From contig NZ_CP128846.1 of assembly GCF_030388665.1 (NCBI RefSeq), positions 5,406,501-5,470,500 of the forward strand: 64,000 nt of DNA, written 5' to 3'. Under the pieces are notes generated by a model, which made no database searches, was not told the origin of the DNA, and saw nothing but the letters and a program-made list of their open reading frames with translations. How positions within the stretch are numbered: position 1 is the stretch's first letter; every line of letters starts with the position of its first letter. Both the position numbers and the translations under genes were made by a program. Positions 33,108-42,521 of the stretch are shown here, piece by piece. The stretch comes from Streptomyces flavofungini (GTDB lineage Bacteria > Actinomycetota > Actinomycetes > Streptomycetales > Streptomycetaceae).

Positions 33108-34108
33108 CGCCCCACGAAGCCGCGGCAGCCGCCCCCGAAGCAGCAGAAGGCCCCACCCGCATGATCCTCACGGTCACCCCCAACCCCTCCCTCGACCGCA
33201 CCTACGAGGTCCCCGCCCTCGACCGGGGCGAGGTCATCCGCGCCACCGGCGAGCGCATGGACCCCGGCGGCAAGGGCGTGAACGTCTCCCGTGCCGTCGC
33301 CGCCGCGGGCGTCCGCACCCTCGCCGTCCTCCCGCTCGGCGGCGCCCCCGGCGCCCTCGTGGCCAGCCTGCTCGACGAGCAGGGCATCGAGGTCGCCCCC
33401 GTCCGCGTATCGGGCCAGACCCGCTCGAACATCTCCGTCGCCGAACCGGACGGCACCCTCACGAAGATCAACGCCCCGGGCCCCGAACTGAGCCCCGAGG
33501 AGCGGGAGTCGCTGCTCGCCGCCGTCGGGGAGAAGTCACCGGGCGCCGACTGGATCGCCTGCTGCGGCAGCCTCCCGCGGGGCCTCGCCCCCTCCTGGTA
33601 CGCCGACCTGGTCGCCCGCTGCCACGCCGCCGGGGCCCGGATCGCCCTCGACACCTCGGGCCCGGCCCTCCTCGCCGCGCTCGCCGAACGCCCCGACGTC
33701 GTCAAGCCCAACGCCGAGGAGCTCGCCGGAGCCGTCGGCCGCCCCCTCACCACCGTCGGCGACGCCGTCAAGGCCGCCGAGGAACTGCGCGACCTGGGCG
33801 CCCGCGCGGTCCTCGCCAGCCTCGGCGCGGACGGCCAACTCCTCGTCGACGACTCCGGTACGTACTTCGGCTCCGCCCACGTCGACGTCGTACGCAGCAA
33901 CGTCGGCGCGGGCGACAGCTCCCTGGCCGGATTCCTGATCGCGGGCGGCATCGGACCCCGCGCCCTCGCCTCGGCCGTGGCCCACGGCGCCGCCGCCGTC
34001 CAACTCCCCGGCAGCGCCATGCCCACCCCGTCCGACCTGTCCCCGGACACCGTCACCGTCACGTCCGAAGTCCCCCTGGACCGCGCCCTGACGGAACCCG
34101 CCCCATAG
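33104..34108 (+). CDS. fruK: 1-phosphofructokinase
   Basis: A PfkB-family kinase converting fructose 1-phosphate to fructose 1,6-bisphosphate. The frame from ATG 33104 overlaps the fruR stop (ATGA), giving 334 aa; a second ATG at 33161 (MILTVTPNPSLDRTYEVPAL) gives the usual 315-aa form. Signatures: MDPGGKGVNVSRAVAAAGV (PfkB signature 1), NAPGPELS, DWIACCGSLPRGL and the C-terminal catalytic VDVVRSNVGAGDSSLAGFLI (usual GAGD motif with the catalytic Asp). Operon partners fix the substrate. Confidence 0.92.
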   Translation: MTPHEAAAAAPEAAEGPTRMILTVTPNPSLDRTYEVPALDRGEVIRATGERMDPGGKGVNVSRAVAAAGVRTLAVLPLGGAPGALVASLLDEQGIEVAPVRVSGQTRSNISVAEPDGTLTKINAPGPELSPEERESLLAAVGEKSPGADWIACCGSLPRGLAPSWYADLVARCHAAGARIALDTSGPALLAALAERPDVVKPNAEELAGAVGRPLTTVGDAVKAAEELRDLGARAVLASLGADGQLLVDDSGTYFGSAHVDVVRSNVGAGDSSLAGFLIAGGIGPRALASAVAHGAAAVQLPGSAMPTPSDLSPDTVTVTSEVPLDRALTEPAP

Positions 34109-34200
34109 CCCCTCGGCACGAGCCCACCCCCTCGGCACGACCCCACCCCCCCGGCACGACCTCACCCCCCCCGCCACGACCCCCGTCCCCCGTCCCCCGC
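34109..34200. repeat. C-rich imperfect tandem repeat between fruK and fruA
   Basis: Four to five imperfect copies of about 18-20 bases of the form CCCCCTCGGCACGACCCCAC fill the 135-base gap. No hairpin terminator is present, so fruA is probably cotranscribed with fruK. Confidence 0.6.
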
Positions 34201-34243
34201 CCTCATCCCCGCCCCGAGGGATACGCGTGCGAAGGAGCCCGCG

Positions 34244-36262
34244 ATGAGCAGCGAAATGATCACCGCGGACCTGGTCGACCTCGAACTCGACCGGTCCGCC
34301 GACACCAAGGAAGCCGCCGCACGCGCCCTCGCCACCCGCATGGTGACCCTCGGCCGCGTGACCGACCTCGACGGCTTCCTCGCCGATGTGGCGGCCCGCG
34401 AGGCCCAGATGCCGACGGGCCTCGACGGCGGCATCGGCATCCCGCACTGCCGCAGCGCTCACGTCACGGAGCCGACCCTGGCCTTCGGCCGTTCGACCAC
34501 CGGCATCGACTTCGGCGCCCCCGACGGCCCCGCCGACCTGATCTTCCTCATCGCGGCACCCGCGGGCGCGGACGACGCCCACCTGACGATCCTGTCGTCC
34601 CTGGCCCGCCAGCTGATGAACGCGGAGTTCACGGACGCGCTGCGCGCGGTGGCCGACGCGGAGTCGGCAGCGGCCTTGATCCGCGGCGAGGACCAGCCGA
34701 GACCAGACTCCGACGCAGACTCCGACGCGGACGGGGACGCAGACGGGGACGCGGGCAGGACGGCCCCGACGCCGGCACCGCCCTTCCGTATCGTGGCTGT
34801 CACCTCCTGCCCCACAGGCATCGCCCACACCTACATGGCAGCCGAGTCCCTCGAGAACGCGGCCCGCGAGGCAGGCGTAGAGCTGACAGTGGAGACCCAG
34901 GGCTCCGCGGGCTTCACCCGCCTCGCCCCCGAGACGATCGCAGCCGCCGACGCGGTCGTCTTCGCCCACGACGTCCCCGTACGGGACAAGGCCCGCTTCG
35001 CGGGCAAGCCCACCGTCGACGTGGGCGTGAAGGCAGCCATCAACCGCCCCGCGGAACTCCTCGCGGAGGCGAGGGAGAGGGCAGCCCGGGGCGAGGTCAC
35101 CACTCCCGCGGGCCCGACGCCCGTCGACAACGCCGGGGACACCGGCGACAGCTACGGCACCAAGCTGCGCAAGTGGCTGATGTCGGGCGTGAGTTACATG
35201 GTCCCCTTCGTGGCGGCCGGCGGCCTCCTCATAGCCCTGGGCTTCGCCATCGGCGGCTGGAAGATCGACAAGGCCCCGTCCGTGGCGGACCACTTCGTCT
35301 GGACCGACCACACCAGCTGGGCGGCCCTCCTCTTCCAGATCGGCGGCCTCGCCTTCGCCTTCCTGGTCCCGGTCCTCGCGGGCTACATCGCCTACGGCAT
35401 GGCGGACCGCCCCGGCCTGGTGCCCGGCTTCGTCGGCGGCTCGGTCGCCGTCACCATCGACGCGGGCTTCCTCGGCGGCCTGGCCGCGGGCCTGATCGCG
35501 GGCGCGGTGGTGCTCGGCATCCAACGGGTCCGCATCCCACCCGTACTGCGCGGCATCATGCCGGTCGTGGTGATACCCCTGATCTCCGCGGCGGTCGTCG
35601 GCTTCCTGATGTTCCTCGTCGTCGGCAAGCCCATCGCCTCGCTGCAGAGCGCGCTGACGGACTGGCTGGAGGGCCTGAGCGGCGCCAACGCGGTCATCCT
35701 CGGCGTCATCCTCGGCCTGATGATGTGCTTCGACCTCGGCGGCCCGCTCAACAAGGTCGCGTACGCCTTCGCCGTCGGCGGCCTCGCCCACCCGACGGAC
35801 GGCTCCCTGAAGGTCATGGCCGCGGTGATGGCGGCGGGCATGGTCCCGCCCCTCGCGATGGCCCTCGCGACCACCGTACGGGGGCGGCTCTTCACCAGGA
35901 CCGAGCGCGAGAACGGCAAGGCGGCCTGGTTCCTCGGTGCCTCCTTCATCACGGAGGGCGCGATTCCGTTCGCCGCCGCCGACCCGCTGCGGGTCATCCC
36001 GGCGTCGATGGCGGGCGGCGCGGTCACCGGTGCCCTGTCGATGGCCTTCGGCTGCACCCTGCGCGCCCCGCACGGCGGCGTCTTCGTGGTCCCGCTGATC
36101 GGGCAGCCGCTGCTGTACCTGGTCGCCGTCGCGGCGGGCGTCTGTGTGTCGACCGTCGTGGTCGTCCTCCTGAAGGGAGCGCGCCGGACGGCGGACCCGG
36201 CCGGTGACGGCGGCGCGGCCGCCGCGGCGGCGGACGAGGCCCGGGTGCCGGTGGCCGCCTGA
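34244..36262 (+). CDS. fruA: PTS fructose transporter subunit IIABC
   Basis: A 672-aa protein from ATG 34244 (AAGGAG upstream). Domains in order: IIA (about 1-145), with the phosphorylated His68 in GGIGIPHCRSAHVTEP; a short Asp-rich linker (DSDADSDADGDADGDAG) encoded by a tandem repeat; IIB (about 180-275), with the phosphocysteine Cys189 in VAVTSCPTGIAHTYMAAESL; and the IIC membrane domain (about 305-645), with MMCFDLGGPLNKVAYAFAVG and FITEGAIPFAAADPLRVIPA. It imports fructose as fructose 1-phosphate using HPr. Third gene of the operon, ended by the hairpin at 36283. Confidence 0.93.
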   Translation: MSSEMITADLVDLELDRSADTKEAAARALATRMVTLGRVTDLDGFLADVAAREAQMPTGLDGGIGIPHCRSAHVTEPTLAFGRSTTGIDFGAPDGPADLIFLIAAPAGADDAHLTILSSLARQLMNAEFTDALRAVADAESAAALIRGEDQPRPDSDADSDADGDADGDAGRTAPTPAPPFRIVAVTSCPTGIAHTYMAAESLENAAREAGVELTVETQGSAGFTRLAPETIAAADAVVFAHDVPVRDKARFAGKPTVDVGVKAAINRPAELLAEARERAARGEVTTPAGPTPVDNAGDTGDSYGTKLRKWLMSGVSYMVPFVAAGGLLIALGFAIGGWKIDKAPSVADHFVWTDHTSWAALLFQIGGLAFAFLVPVLAGYIAYGMADRPGLVPGFVGGSVAVTIDAGFLGGLAAGLIAGAVVLGIQRVRIPPVLRGIMPVVVIPLISAAVVGFLMFLVVGKPIASLQSALTDWLEGLSGANAVILGVILGLMMCFDLGGPLNKVAYAFAVGGLAHPTDGSLKVMAAVMAAGMVPPLAMALATTVRGRLFTRTERENGKAAWFLGASFITEGAIPFAAADPLRVIPASMAGGAVTGALSMAFGCTLRAPHGGVFVVPLIGQPLLYLVAVAAGVCVSTVVVVLLKGARRTADPAGDGGAAAAAADEARVPVAA

Positions 36263-36282
36263 GCGCGCGGGGCACGAGCGGG

Positions 36283-36320
36283 GTGTGAAGGGCGCGTCGG
36301 CAGCGGCGCGCCCTTCACAC
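36283..36320 (+). terminator. Terminator hairpin after fruA
   Basis: Perfect 14-bp stem (GTGTGAAGGGCGCG) with a 10-base loop, 20 bases after the fruA stop. Confidence 0.85.
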
Positions 36321-36398
36321 GTTCCCGTACGCCGCACGCGTGGGCATACTGCTGGTACTGCGGTTCGAACCCGATGACGGGCACTGGCAGGGGCCAAC

Positions 36399-36821
36399 GT
36401 GAGCCACCTTCAGCAGAGTCACCTCACAAGCCTGCTCGACATGGTCGGCCGACTCACCGAGCAGGCGCGGGCCGGCCTCGAGACCGACACCGAGGCGGGG
36501 CGCGTCTTCCTCGCGGTCTACTCCGGCTTCCTCATCGAGACCGGTACGGGCATCCGCTGGATCCTCGAACCGGACCTGATCGAGCACGCCACCGAGGTCG
36601 TCGGCCGTCGGGCGCCGGGCGTCGGTCCGGCCGACGCGGACCTCGCGGCCCGGCTGCTCGCCACGCTGTGGGCCAGTTGCGTGCTCGCGGGCGTCGACAC
36701 CGAGGACTGGGCCCGCGAGGCGCCCGAACTGCCCGCGATCTGTGTCCGGATGGCGGGTTTCCTCAGGGGCGAACGCGAAGCGACCCCGGAGAAACGAACA
36801 AAAGGCATGTGTGACGACTGA
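36399..36821 (+). CDS. Small conserved-looking hypothetical protein
   Basis: A 140-aa, mostly helical protein from GTG 36399 (AGGGG upstream): SHLQQSHLTSLLDMVGRLTE, then FLAVYSGFLIETGTGIRWIL, AARLLATLWASCVLAGVDTE and a charged tail. No family is recognised; the composition recalls a solitary TetR-type C-terminal or death-like helical domain, without an HTH. Codon use fits the neighbourhood. The stop codon is embedded in the first unit of a 14-bp tandem repeat, so the C-terminus may vary between strains. Confidence 0.55.
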   Translation: MSHLQQSHLTSLLDMVGRLTEQARAGLETDTEAGRVFLAVYSGFLIETGTGIRWILEPDLIEHATEVVGRRAPGVGPADADLAARLLATLWASCVLAGVDTEDWAREAPELPAICVRMAGFLRGEREATPEKRTKGMCDD

Positions 36822-36882
36822 GGCGTGACGTACTGAGGCGTGACGACTGAGGTGTGACGACTGAGGTGTGACGGGTGAGGCG
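36812..36882. repeat. 14-bp tandem repeat overlapping a stop codon
   Basis: Five consecutive units of TGACGACTGAGGYG type (starts 36812, 36826, 36841, 36855, 36869; the second is 15 bp), then a diverged copy. The first unit supplies the stop codon of the gene ending at 36821. Confidence 0.8.
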
Positions 36883-36984
36883 TGATGGGTGAGTGAGCCG
36901 TGATGTGCGAGATGCGTCACTTCAGGACCAAAGGCCCATTAATGCCTCTGTTGTAGATCCGGCCACTGTTGTCTACTGAGCGGC

Positions 36985-37236
36985 ATGTTCCAGGGTGCAT
37001 CGATCGTTCAGCAGACAGGCTTGGTCCTGCTCGCCGCGCTGACTGCCGTCTGGGCCGTCACGTTCCTGCATGTGCAGCGCCGTCGCGCGGCGGAACCCGC
37101 GACGGGCGGCAGCTCCTCGTTGGGCTCGCTCCCAGTCCAGTCGGGGCCACCGCGTGCGGAGTCCGTCGAGCTGACCCCGGACGAGCGCGCCGCGTTCGCC
37201 GGTCTGATACGTCAATTCGGCCGGGGCAGGCCGTAA
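36985..37236 (+). CDS. Small membrane-anchored protein of unknown function
   Basis: An 83-aa protein from ATG 36985. It has one N-terminal membrane helix (IVQQTGLVLLAALTAVWAVT), a basic stop (HVQRRRAAE), a polar Gly/Ser linker and an acidic-then-basic C-terminus (ELTPDERAAFAGLIRQFGRG). No family recognised. The AT-rich 60 bases upstream contain TTGTAG followed 17 bases later by TACTGA, a possible promoter close to the start. Confidence 0.5.
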   Translation: MFQGASIVQQTGLVLLAALTAVWAVTFLHVQRRRAAEPATGGSSSLGSLPVQSGPPRAESVELTPDERAAFAGLIRQFGRGRP

Positions 37237-37281
37237 TCGGCGTGGGCAGGCGTGGCTCCCCGGGGCGGCGTGGCCGCGTGA

Positions 37282-38046
37282 CTAGCGGGATCTGGTCGTC
37301 GGATACGTCCGGGCCCGGCGCGCCATCGCCGCCCGTGCCGCGCGCTCGCTGACGTACACCTCGCACATGTGCCTGCCGTCGGCCGTCGCCGTGTGCTCGA
37401 CCTCCCAGAGGCTGACCTCGGAGCCGTCGAACAGCAGGAACGCGTGCTCGTACAGCGAGAAGCCGAGCCTGGGTTCGCCGGTGCGGCCGAACGCCTGGGT
37501 GATCTGGTGGGCGAACGCCGAGCGCAGCAGGCGCGCCATGTCGTCGCCGGGGCGGTCCGCGCCCGCCGGGTTCTCCGCGCGCCGCAGCAGCCTGCGGGCG
37601 TGGTCGGCGGAGTCGTCCGGGACGTAGGTGTGCCGGGGCTCGGGCGGCGGGGCCGCCTGGAGCAGGGCGGGCAGCTCGCCCGCGGGGGTGTCCGGCGGGA
37701 GCGGCAGCCGGGCCGTGGCGACGCCCGCCTCCTCCTCGTCCAGATACAGCTCGTACTGCGGGTGGCTGCCGGGGCCTGTGTTGTGCGCCAGCTCCCAGAG
37801 GGTGAGCGCCTGGCCGTCGGCGAGCAGCCAGGTGTGGCGGTACGTCTCGCGGTGCATGCCCGCGCTGTGGTGCGCGGAGTGCAGCGAACTGTCGTACGCG
37901 AGGGACCGTTCCAGGCGCCTGATGGCGTCGTCCGGCAGGTCGAAGGAGTTCAGGGCGCGGCTGAGCAGTCGCTCGAGGTGCTCCTCGGGGGAGGTCGGCT
38001 CGGGCGACTCGGGTGGTTCGTACGCGGTCTCGTACGGAACGCTCAC
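37282..38046 (-). CDS. Streptomyces-type conserved protein (probably DUF6227)
   Basis: A 254-aa soluble protein from GTG 38046 (GGGAG upstream), beginning VSVPYETAYEPPESPEPTSP. It consists of two related halves: ERSLAYDSSLHSAHHSAGMH with RHTWLLADGQALTLWELAHN, and RSAFAHQITQAFGRTGEPRL with FSLYEHAFLLFDGSEVSLWE VEHT, so it looks like an internal duplication. I recall this type as a streptomycete-specific family of unknown function (DUF6227). It lies head-to-tail after the L,D-transpeptidase gene, with a 230-base gap. Confidence 0.7.
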   Translation of the reverse strand: MSVPYETAYEPPESPEPTSPEEHLERLLSRALNSFDLPDDAIRRLERSLAYDSSLHSAHHSAGMHRETYRHTWLLADGQALTLWELAHNTGPGSHPQYELYLDEEEAGVATARLPLPPDTPAGELPALLQAAPPPEPRHTYVPDDSADHARRLLRRAENPAGADRPGDDMARLLRSAFAHQITQAFGRTGEPRLGFSLYEHAFLLFDGSEVSLWEVEHTATADGRHMCEVYVSERAARAAMARRARTYPTTRSR

Positions 38047-38279
38047 GGATACTCCCGGATGCTTCCGGCGTTGCTGCATGTCACCTTGTGCGTGCATACC
38101 GTAGCCCCTGGGTCCGACATCATGTCCGGGAACGGGAAAACGATCGAGCCGCACGGCGGGTTCCCGTGCGGCTCGTTCCGTTGGCGCTGCGAGGGCGGCG
38201 AGTGCGCCCTTGCGGGACGCCGAACGCGCCCCGCGCTGTGGGCCTTTCAGCCCTTTCGGTGCCCGCGGGCACCTTCCGG

Positions 38280-39509
38280 TCAGACGGCGCTGCCGGCCGT
38301 CCACTGGCTCCAGGACATGTTCCAGCCGTTCAGGCCGTTGTCCGGGGCGATGGTCTTGTCCGGCGAGCCCTTGACCGTCACGACGTCGCCGATCAGGGAG
38401 TTGTTGAAGAACCACGCGCCCGGCGTGCTCGGGTCGCCCGCGCCCTGCGCGTCCCGCAGGCCGACGCAGCCGTGGCTGGTGTTGCCGCTGCCGAACGGCG
38501 CGCCCCAGTAGTTGCCGTGGATGAACGTGCCGGAGGTGGACAGCCGCATCGCGTGCGGGACGTCCTTGATGTCGTACTCGCCGCCGAAGCCGACCGTCGA
38601 GCCGTTCATGCGCGTCTGCGTGAACTTCTCGGAGATCACCATCTTGCCGTTGTACGTGGGGTTCTGCGGGCTGCCCGCCGAGATCGGGATGGTCTTGATG
38701 ACCTTGCCGTCGCGCTCGACCGTCATCTGGTGGGACTTGGCGTCGACGGTGGAGACCTGGGCGCGCCCGATGGTGAAGGTGACCGTCTTGTTCTGCACGC
38801 CGGTGGCGCCGTTCGCGCCCTTCACGCCGTCCAGGGCGATCTTCATCGTGACCTTGGAGCCGGCCTTCCAGTACTCCTGGGGCCGGAAGTCCAGGCGCTG
38901 GTTGCCGAACCAGTGGCCGACGACCTTCTGACCGCTGCTGGACGTGACCGTGATGGCCGACTGGACGTCCTTCTTCTCCGTGATCGCCTTGTCGAAGGTG
39001 AAGGAGACGGGCATGCCGACACCGACCTTGGTGCCGTCGTCGGGCGTGTAGGTGCCGATGAAGCTGTTGGCGGAGGAGACCGTGGTGAACGTCGCGTTCT
39101 CCGTCGCCGCGTTGCCCTTGTCGTCCTTGGCGTTGGCGGTCACCTTGTACTTCGTGCCGCGCTCCAGCTGAGCCTTGGGCTTCCAGGAGGAGCCGTCCCC
39201 GGAAATGGTGCCCTCGACCGCGGCGCCGGACGTCACGGACGTCATCTTCACGCTGGTCAGCTTGCCGCCCTCGACCTTGACGCCGGTGGCGTTGATCGAG
39301 GCGTCGGTGGCGCCGTCCTTGGAGGAGATGGTGATGTCGGCGCCCTTGGCCGTCGAGCTGCCGCCCTTCTTGTCGTCCTTGGAGTCGGAGCCGCCACCGC
39401 AGGCCGAGAGGGCCAGCGCGCCGACGGCCGCGAGCGCGGCTGTCGCCAGCAGCACCCGCCGGCGGCGACGGGGCTGAGGCTGCTGCGCTGCTATGTCCGG
39501 CGTTGTCAC
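38280..39509 (-). CDS. L,D-transpeptidase lipoprotein (YkuD domain, Ig-like repeats)
   Basis: A 409-aa protein from GTG 39509 (GGAG 7 bases upstream). The signal peptide is RRRRRVLLATAALAAVGALA, ending in the lipobox LSAC (lipidated Cys37). Two Ig-like domains follow (about 60-155 and 160-260; DITISSKDGATDASINATGV and GTYTPDDGTKVGVGMPVSFT). The YkuD domain at about 265-390 has FIHGNYWG and the catalytic SHGCVGLRD (Cys348). It forms 3-3 peptidoglycan cross-links at the cell surface. The length and order match actinobacterial LdtMt2-like enzymes. The C-terminal SWSQWTAGSAV is typical of streptomycete members. Confidence 0.92.
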   Translation of the reverse strand: MTTPDIAAQQPQPRRRRRVLLATAALAAVGALALSACGGGSDSKDDKKGGSSTAKGADITISSKDGATDASINATGVKVEGGKLTSVKMTSVTSGAAVEGTISGDGSSWKPKAQLERGTKYKVTANAKDDKGNAATENATFTTVSSANSFIGTYTPDDGTKVGVGMPVSFTFDKAITEKKDVQSAITVTSSSGQKVVGHWFGNQRLDFRPQEYWKAGSKVTMKIALDGVKGANGATGVQNKTVTFTIGRAQVSTVDAKSHQMTVERDGKVIKTIPISAGSPQNPTYNGKMVISEKFTQTRMNGSTVGFGGEYDIKDVPHAMRLSTSGTFIHGNYWGAPFGSGNTSHGCVGLRDAQGAGDPSTPGAWFFNNSLIGDVVTVKGSPDKTIAPDNGLNGWNMSWSQWTAGSAV

Positions 39510-39686
39510 GAGCTGCTCCAAGTACGTCGTCCGGTCCAGTACGAGTAAGGAGCGCCCTGGCGGCGGAACGGTTCCGACGCGAGGGTGTGAGTGCAGGCAC
39601 ACCGGGGGCGCCCCCCCGTCCGACGCTAACAACACGAGATTAAAAGGGACTTAACGCCCCTTGCTGATGGTTCGCCGACGACTGGG

Positions 39687-40748
39687 CTATTGCTGATAAA
39701 GATCCCGATATGCCGGGTATGTTCCTCCCGGTGTCTCCACCGACTCCGCCGCGAGCAGTGCCCGGACGATCGCCTCCGTGACCATGTCCGCGCCCGCCGC
39801 AAGCACCTCGTTCAGCGCCAGCGGATCGGCCTCGTCCAGCGACCGGGTGCCGGTCGACAGGGCGAACACCGTGTCGCCGTCGTTCAGCAGGTGCACCGGC
39901 CGCACCGCCCTGGCCATGCCGTCGTGCGACGTGCCCGCGAGCTTCTGCGCCTGGGCCTTGGTGAGCGCCGCGTCGGTGGCGACGACGGCCAGCGTCGTGT
40001 TCAGCGGCGGCGCCGTGTTCCCCGCCGCGGCCTCGGCGAGCCGCCGGGTCGCGGCCGCGTGCACCTCGGGCGGGGGCGCGGGGGTGGCGGCCCCGCCCCC
40101 GAAGAGCTGTCCGTACAGCACCCCCGTCCGCGGTTCGACCGCCGACCCCGCCGCGTTCGCCGCCACCAGCGCGGCCACCGTCACCCCCGAGCCAAGGACC
40201 GTGCTCGCCGTGCCGATCCCGCCCTTGACCTGCCCGACCACCGCCCCGATGCCCGCGCCCACCGCACCCAGGTCCACCGCGTGCCCGCTCTCCCTGGCCG
40301 CCGCGTCCACCACCGCGGCCCGCCCCATCGCCGCGTCCGGCCGCGCCCCGAAGTCGCCGCCCCGCCCCAGGTCGAACACGCACGCCGCGGGCACCACCGG
40401 AACCACATGCGCCGGGTCGGGGCCCACCCGCACCCCGCGGCCCTGCTCCTCCAGCCACGCCATCACCCCGCCCGCCGCGTCGAGCCCGTACGCACTGCCG
40501 CCGGTCAGGACCACCGCCTCCACCCGCTGCACCAGGTTCCGCGGGTCCAGCGCGTCGGTCTCCCGCGTGCCCGGGCCACCGCCGCGCACGTCCACGGCCG
40601 CGACCGCACCGCCCTCGGGGGCGAGTACGACCGTCGTGCCGGAGAGCCAGCCGTCACCGACCCGCCCCGCGTGCCCCACCCGCAGCCCCGCCACATCGGT
40701 GAGACCGCTGACCCACCCGGCTTCCTTCGGTACGTCACGTGTCGTCAT
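39687..40748 (-). CDS. P1 family peptidase (DmpA/NylC-like Ntn hydrolase)
   Basis: A 353-aa protein from ATG 40748. The N-terminal part has SGLTDVAGLRVGHAGRV and LTGGSAYGLDAAGGVMAWLE, and the middle has GGIGTASTVL, all typical of the DmpA/NylC fold. Self-processing in this family occurs before the nucleophile of the beta-strand NTTLAVVATDA: here the residue after Asn is Thr (PPLNTTLAVV), as in NylC nylon hydrolase, rather than the Ser of DmpA. No signal peptide. Substrate: N-terminal amino acids, D-residues or amides; unknown. Monocistronic. Confidence 0.88.
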   Translation of the reverse strand: MTTRDVPKEAGWVSGLTDVAGLRVGHAGRVGDGWLSGTTVVLAPEGGAVAAVDVRGGGPGTRETDALDPRNLVQRVEAVVLTGGSAYGLDAAGGVMAWLEEQGRGVRVGPDPAHVVPVVPAACVFDLGRGGDFGARPDAAMGRAAVVDAAARESGHAVDLGAVGAGIGAVVGQVKGGIGTASTVLGSGVTVAALVAANAAGSAVEPRTGVLYGQLFGGGAATPAPPPEVHAAATRRLAEAAAGNTAPPLNTTLAVVATDAALTKAQAQKLAGTSHDGMARAVRPVHLLNDGDTVFALSTGTRSLDEADPLALNEVLAAGADMVTEAIVRALLAAESVETPGGTYPAYRDLYQQ

Positions 40749-40851
40749 GTGCCATGCGTATCACGCGTGTTGGCGGCACGGGCGAGGCCGTGTCGACTCG
40801 GCCCGAGCTGTGGGTGAGGTCACGCGGACTCGGCCCGCGCCGTCCCCGAAG

Positions 40852-42066
40852 TCACGCCGACTCGGCCCGCACCATCCGCGACGTCAGCGTCACCCCGGTC
40901 GCGACCGCGAGCGCCGCCACGACCCCCGCCGCGAACACCCCCCAGTGCCCCGCGAACGTGCACGCGAGCACCGCCAACGCCGTCACCGGAAGCACCAGCT
41001 GCTGCGCGAGACCGACCTTGAAGTAGCGCGAGTGCAGCAGCCACACCGTGAACATGTACACCGCCGCCGGGATCGTCACCGCAGCCGACGCCGCCGTCTC
41101 CGAGATGTGCGCCTTGCCGACGGCCTGCTCCACCGCCACCTCGATGCCCGCCCCGATCGCCGCCGCCGACGCGAAGATCACGAAGTGGCCGTAACCCCAC
41201 AGGAAGGCCTGGCTGTTGGAGCGCAGATGGCCGTGGATCGGCACCACGAAGTAGATCCACCAGGCGGCGAAGACGAGGAGGAGCCCGCCCGCGGCGATCG
41301 GCAGGACCTCGCCGAGCGCGTCGTTCTCGTCGATGCCCGACTTCACCGCGACCGTCGCCGCGGCGATCGTCTCGCCGAGCACGATGATCGTGAAGAGGCC
41401 GTACCGCTCGGAGATGTGATGCGGGTGCCAGGGCGTCGCCCGGGCCCGCTCCGCCCACGTCGGCACCGCCATCTCGGCGATCGCCATCACCAGGAACGTC
41501 CAGCCGCGCGCATCCTCCGGCAGGAGCAGCAGTCCCAGCCAGCCGACCTGGCACAGCGCGACCCCGCCCGCGTACCGCAGGGCCGTGCGCCGCTCGTCCC
41601 CCGTCGTCGAGGCCGCCGCCCGCAGCCACTGGGTGATCAGGGCGAGCCGCATGATCAGGTAGCCGAGCCAGACGACCAGGAACTGGTGGTCCTGGAAGGC
41701 CTTGGAGACCCCGGCCGCGAGGACCAGGACACCGGCGATCTGGACGAGCGTCACGACCCGGTACAGCGTGTCGTCGTTGTCGTACGCCGACGCGAACCAG
41801 GTGAAGTTCATCCAGGCCCACCACATCGCGAAGAACACCATCGCGTAGTTGAGGACCCCTTCGCCCGGGTGCCCCTCGGCGACCGCGTGCACCAGCTGCA
41901 CCCCGGCCTGGGCGACCGCCACGACGAAGCACAGGTCGAAGAAGAGCTCCAGCGGTGTCGCGGCGCGGTGCTCCTCCTCGCGGCCGCGGGCGACCATCGG
42001 GCGCAGTGGGGGAGGCGGTGCGGGTGGGGCGGTCGCGGCACCCGGCGGGGGAGTGGTCGACGTCAT
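40852..42066 (-). CDS. ltrA: Low temperature requirement protein A (LtrA)
   Basis: A 404-aa membrane protein from ATG 42066. After a Pro-rich N-terminus comes the LtrA signature [20 protein letters not shown], then a series of at least ten hydrophobic segments, with [23 protein letters not shown] as a second conserved region. The molecular role of LtrA is unclear; Listeria mutants grow poorly in the cold. The gene is divergent from pflB, and the 455-base region between them contains a Rex-type operator, closer to pflB. Confidence 0.85.
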   Translation of the reverse strand: MTSTTPPPGAATAPPAPPPPLRPMVARGREEEHRAATPLELFFDLCFVVAVAQAGVQLVHAVAEGHPGEGVLNYAMVFFAMWWAWMNFTWFASAYDNDDTLYRVVTLVQIAGVLVLAAGVSKAFQDHQFLVVWLGYLIMRLALITQWLRAAASTTGDERRTALRYAGGVALCQVGWLGLLLLPEDARGWTFLVMAIAEMAVPTWAERARATPWHPHHISERYGLFTIIVLGETIAAATVAVKSGIDENDALGEVLPIAAGGLLLVFAAWWIYFVVPIHGHLRSNSQAFLWGYGHFVIFASAAAIGAGIEVAVEQAVGKAHISETAASAAVTIPAAVYMFTVWLLHSRYFKVGLAQQLVLPVTALAVLACTFAGHWGVFAAGVVAALAVATGVTLTSRMVRAESA

Positions 42067-42327
42067 GGGCCAACAACAGCAGAGCCCGGCGGCCAGCCGC
42101 CCCGGTGCGAGCCGTGTCGGGGCCGGAGCACCCGAGTGGGCGGTGCGGGCACCGGCGGTGCGGGCGTGTCCTCGCCGCGGCGCTCCCCATGGCGGCGCTC
42201 CCCGCCGCGGCCCTTCCCGTGGCGGTGGTCCCCGTGGCGAGGTTTCTCACCACGGCGCTCCCCGCCACGGCACGCCTCACCACGCCGCGCCTCACCACGC
42301 CTCACCACGGCGCTCCTCAGCGAAATA
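42067..42327. repeat. GC-rich imperfect repeats between ltrA and the Rex site
   Basis: About 150 bases (42170-42320) are made of imperfect CGGCGCTCC / CACCACG units. No gene or clear regulatory dyad is seen in it. Confidence 0.5.
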
Positions 42328-42345
42328 TTGTGAATACTTTCACAA
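42328..42345. promoter_or_regulatory. Rex (NADH-sensing repressor) operator
   Basis: TTGTGAA-TACT-TTCACAA, a perfect 7-4-7 palindrome that fits the streptomycete Rex consensus TGTGAACNNNTTCACA except in the unspecified centre. It is AT-rich and lies 177 bases upstream of the pflB ATG. Rex represses anaerobic or fermentative genes until NADH/NAD+ rises, which suits pyruvate formate-lyase control. Confidence 0.85.
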
Positions 42346-42521
42346 GCGAACGTGGGACCAAAGTCCTCCACGAACCCCCAGCTCACCCCCGACCGCCCCG
42401 CGAAACCCCGGCCGCCGAAGGGACTTGTGGCCCTCAAGCCAGGACCAACGCGGCGCCACGGGCCGTCCGCACGGGAGTGCAATGGAGCCGTAGCGACACG
42501 GCGACTCGGAAGGTGCGAGCT

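Noticed and set aside
39640..39686. Terminator after the L,D-transpeptidase promoter region (AAAGGG...CCCTT)
   Set aside because: Stem is short and interrupted; not enough support.
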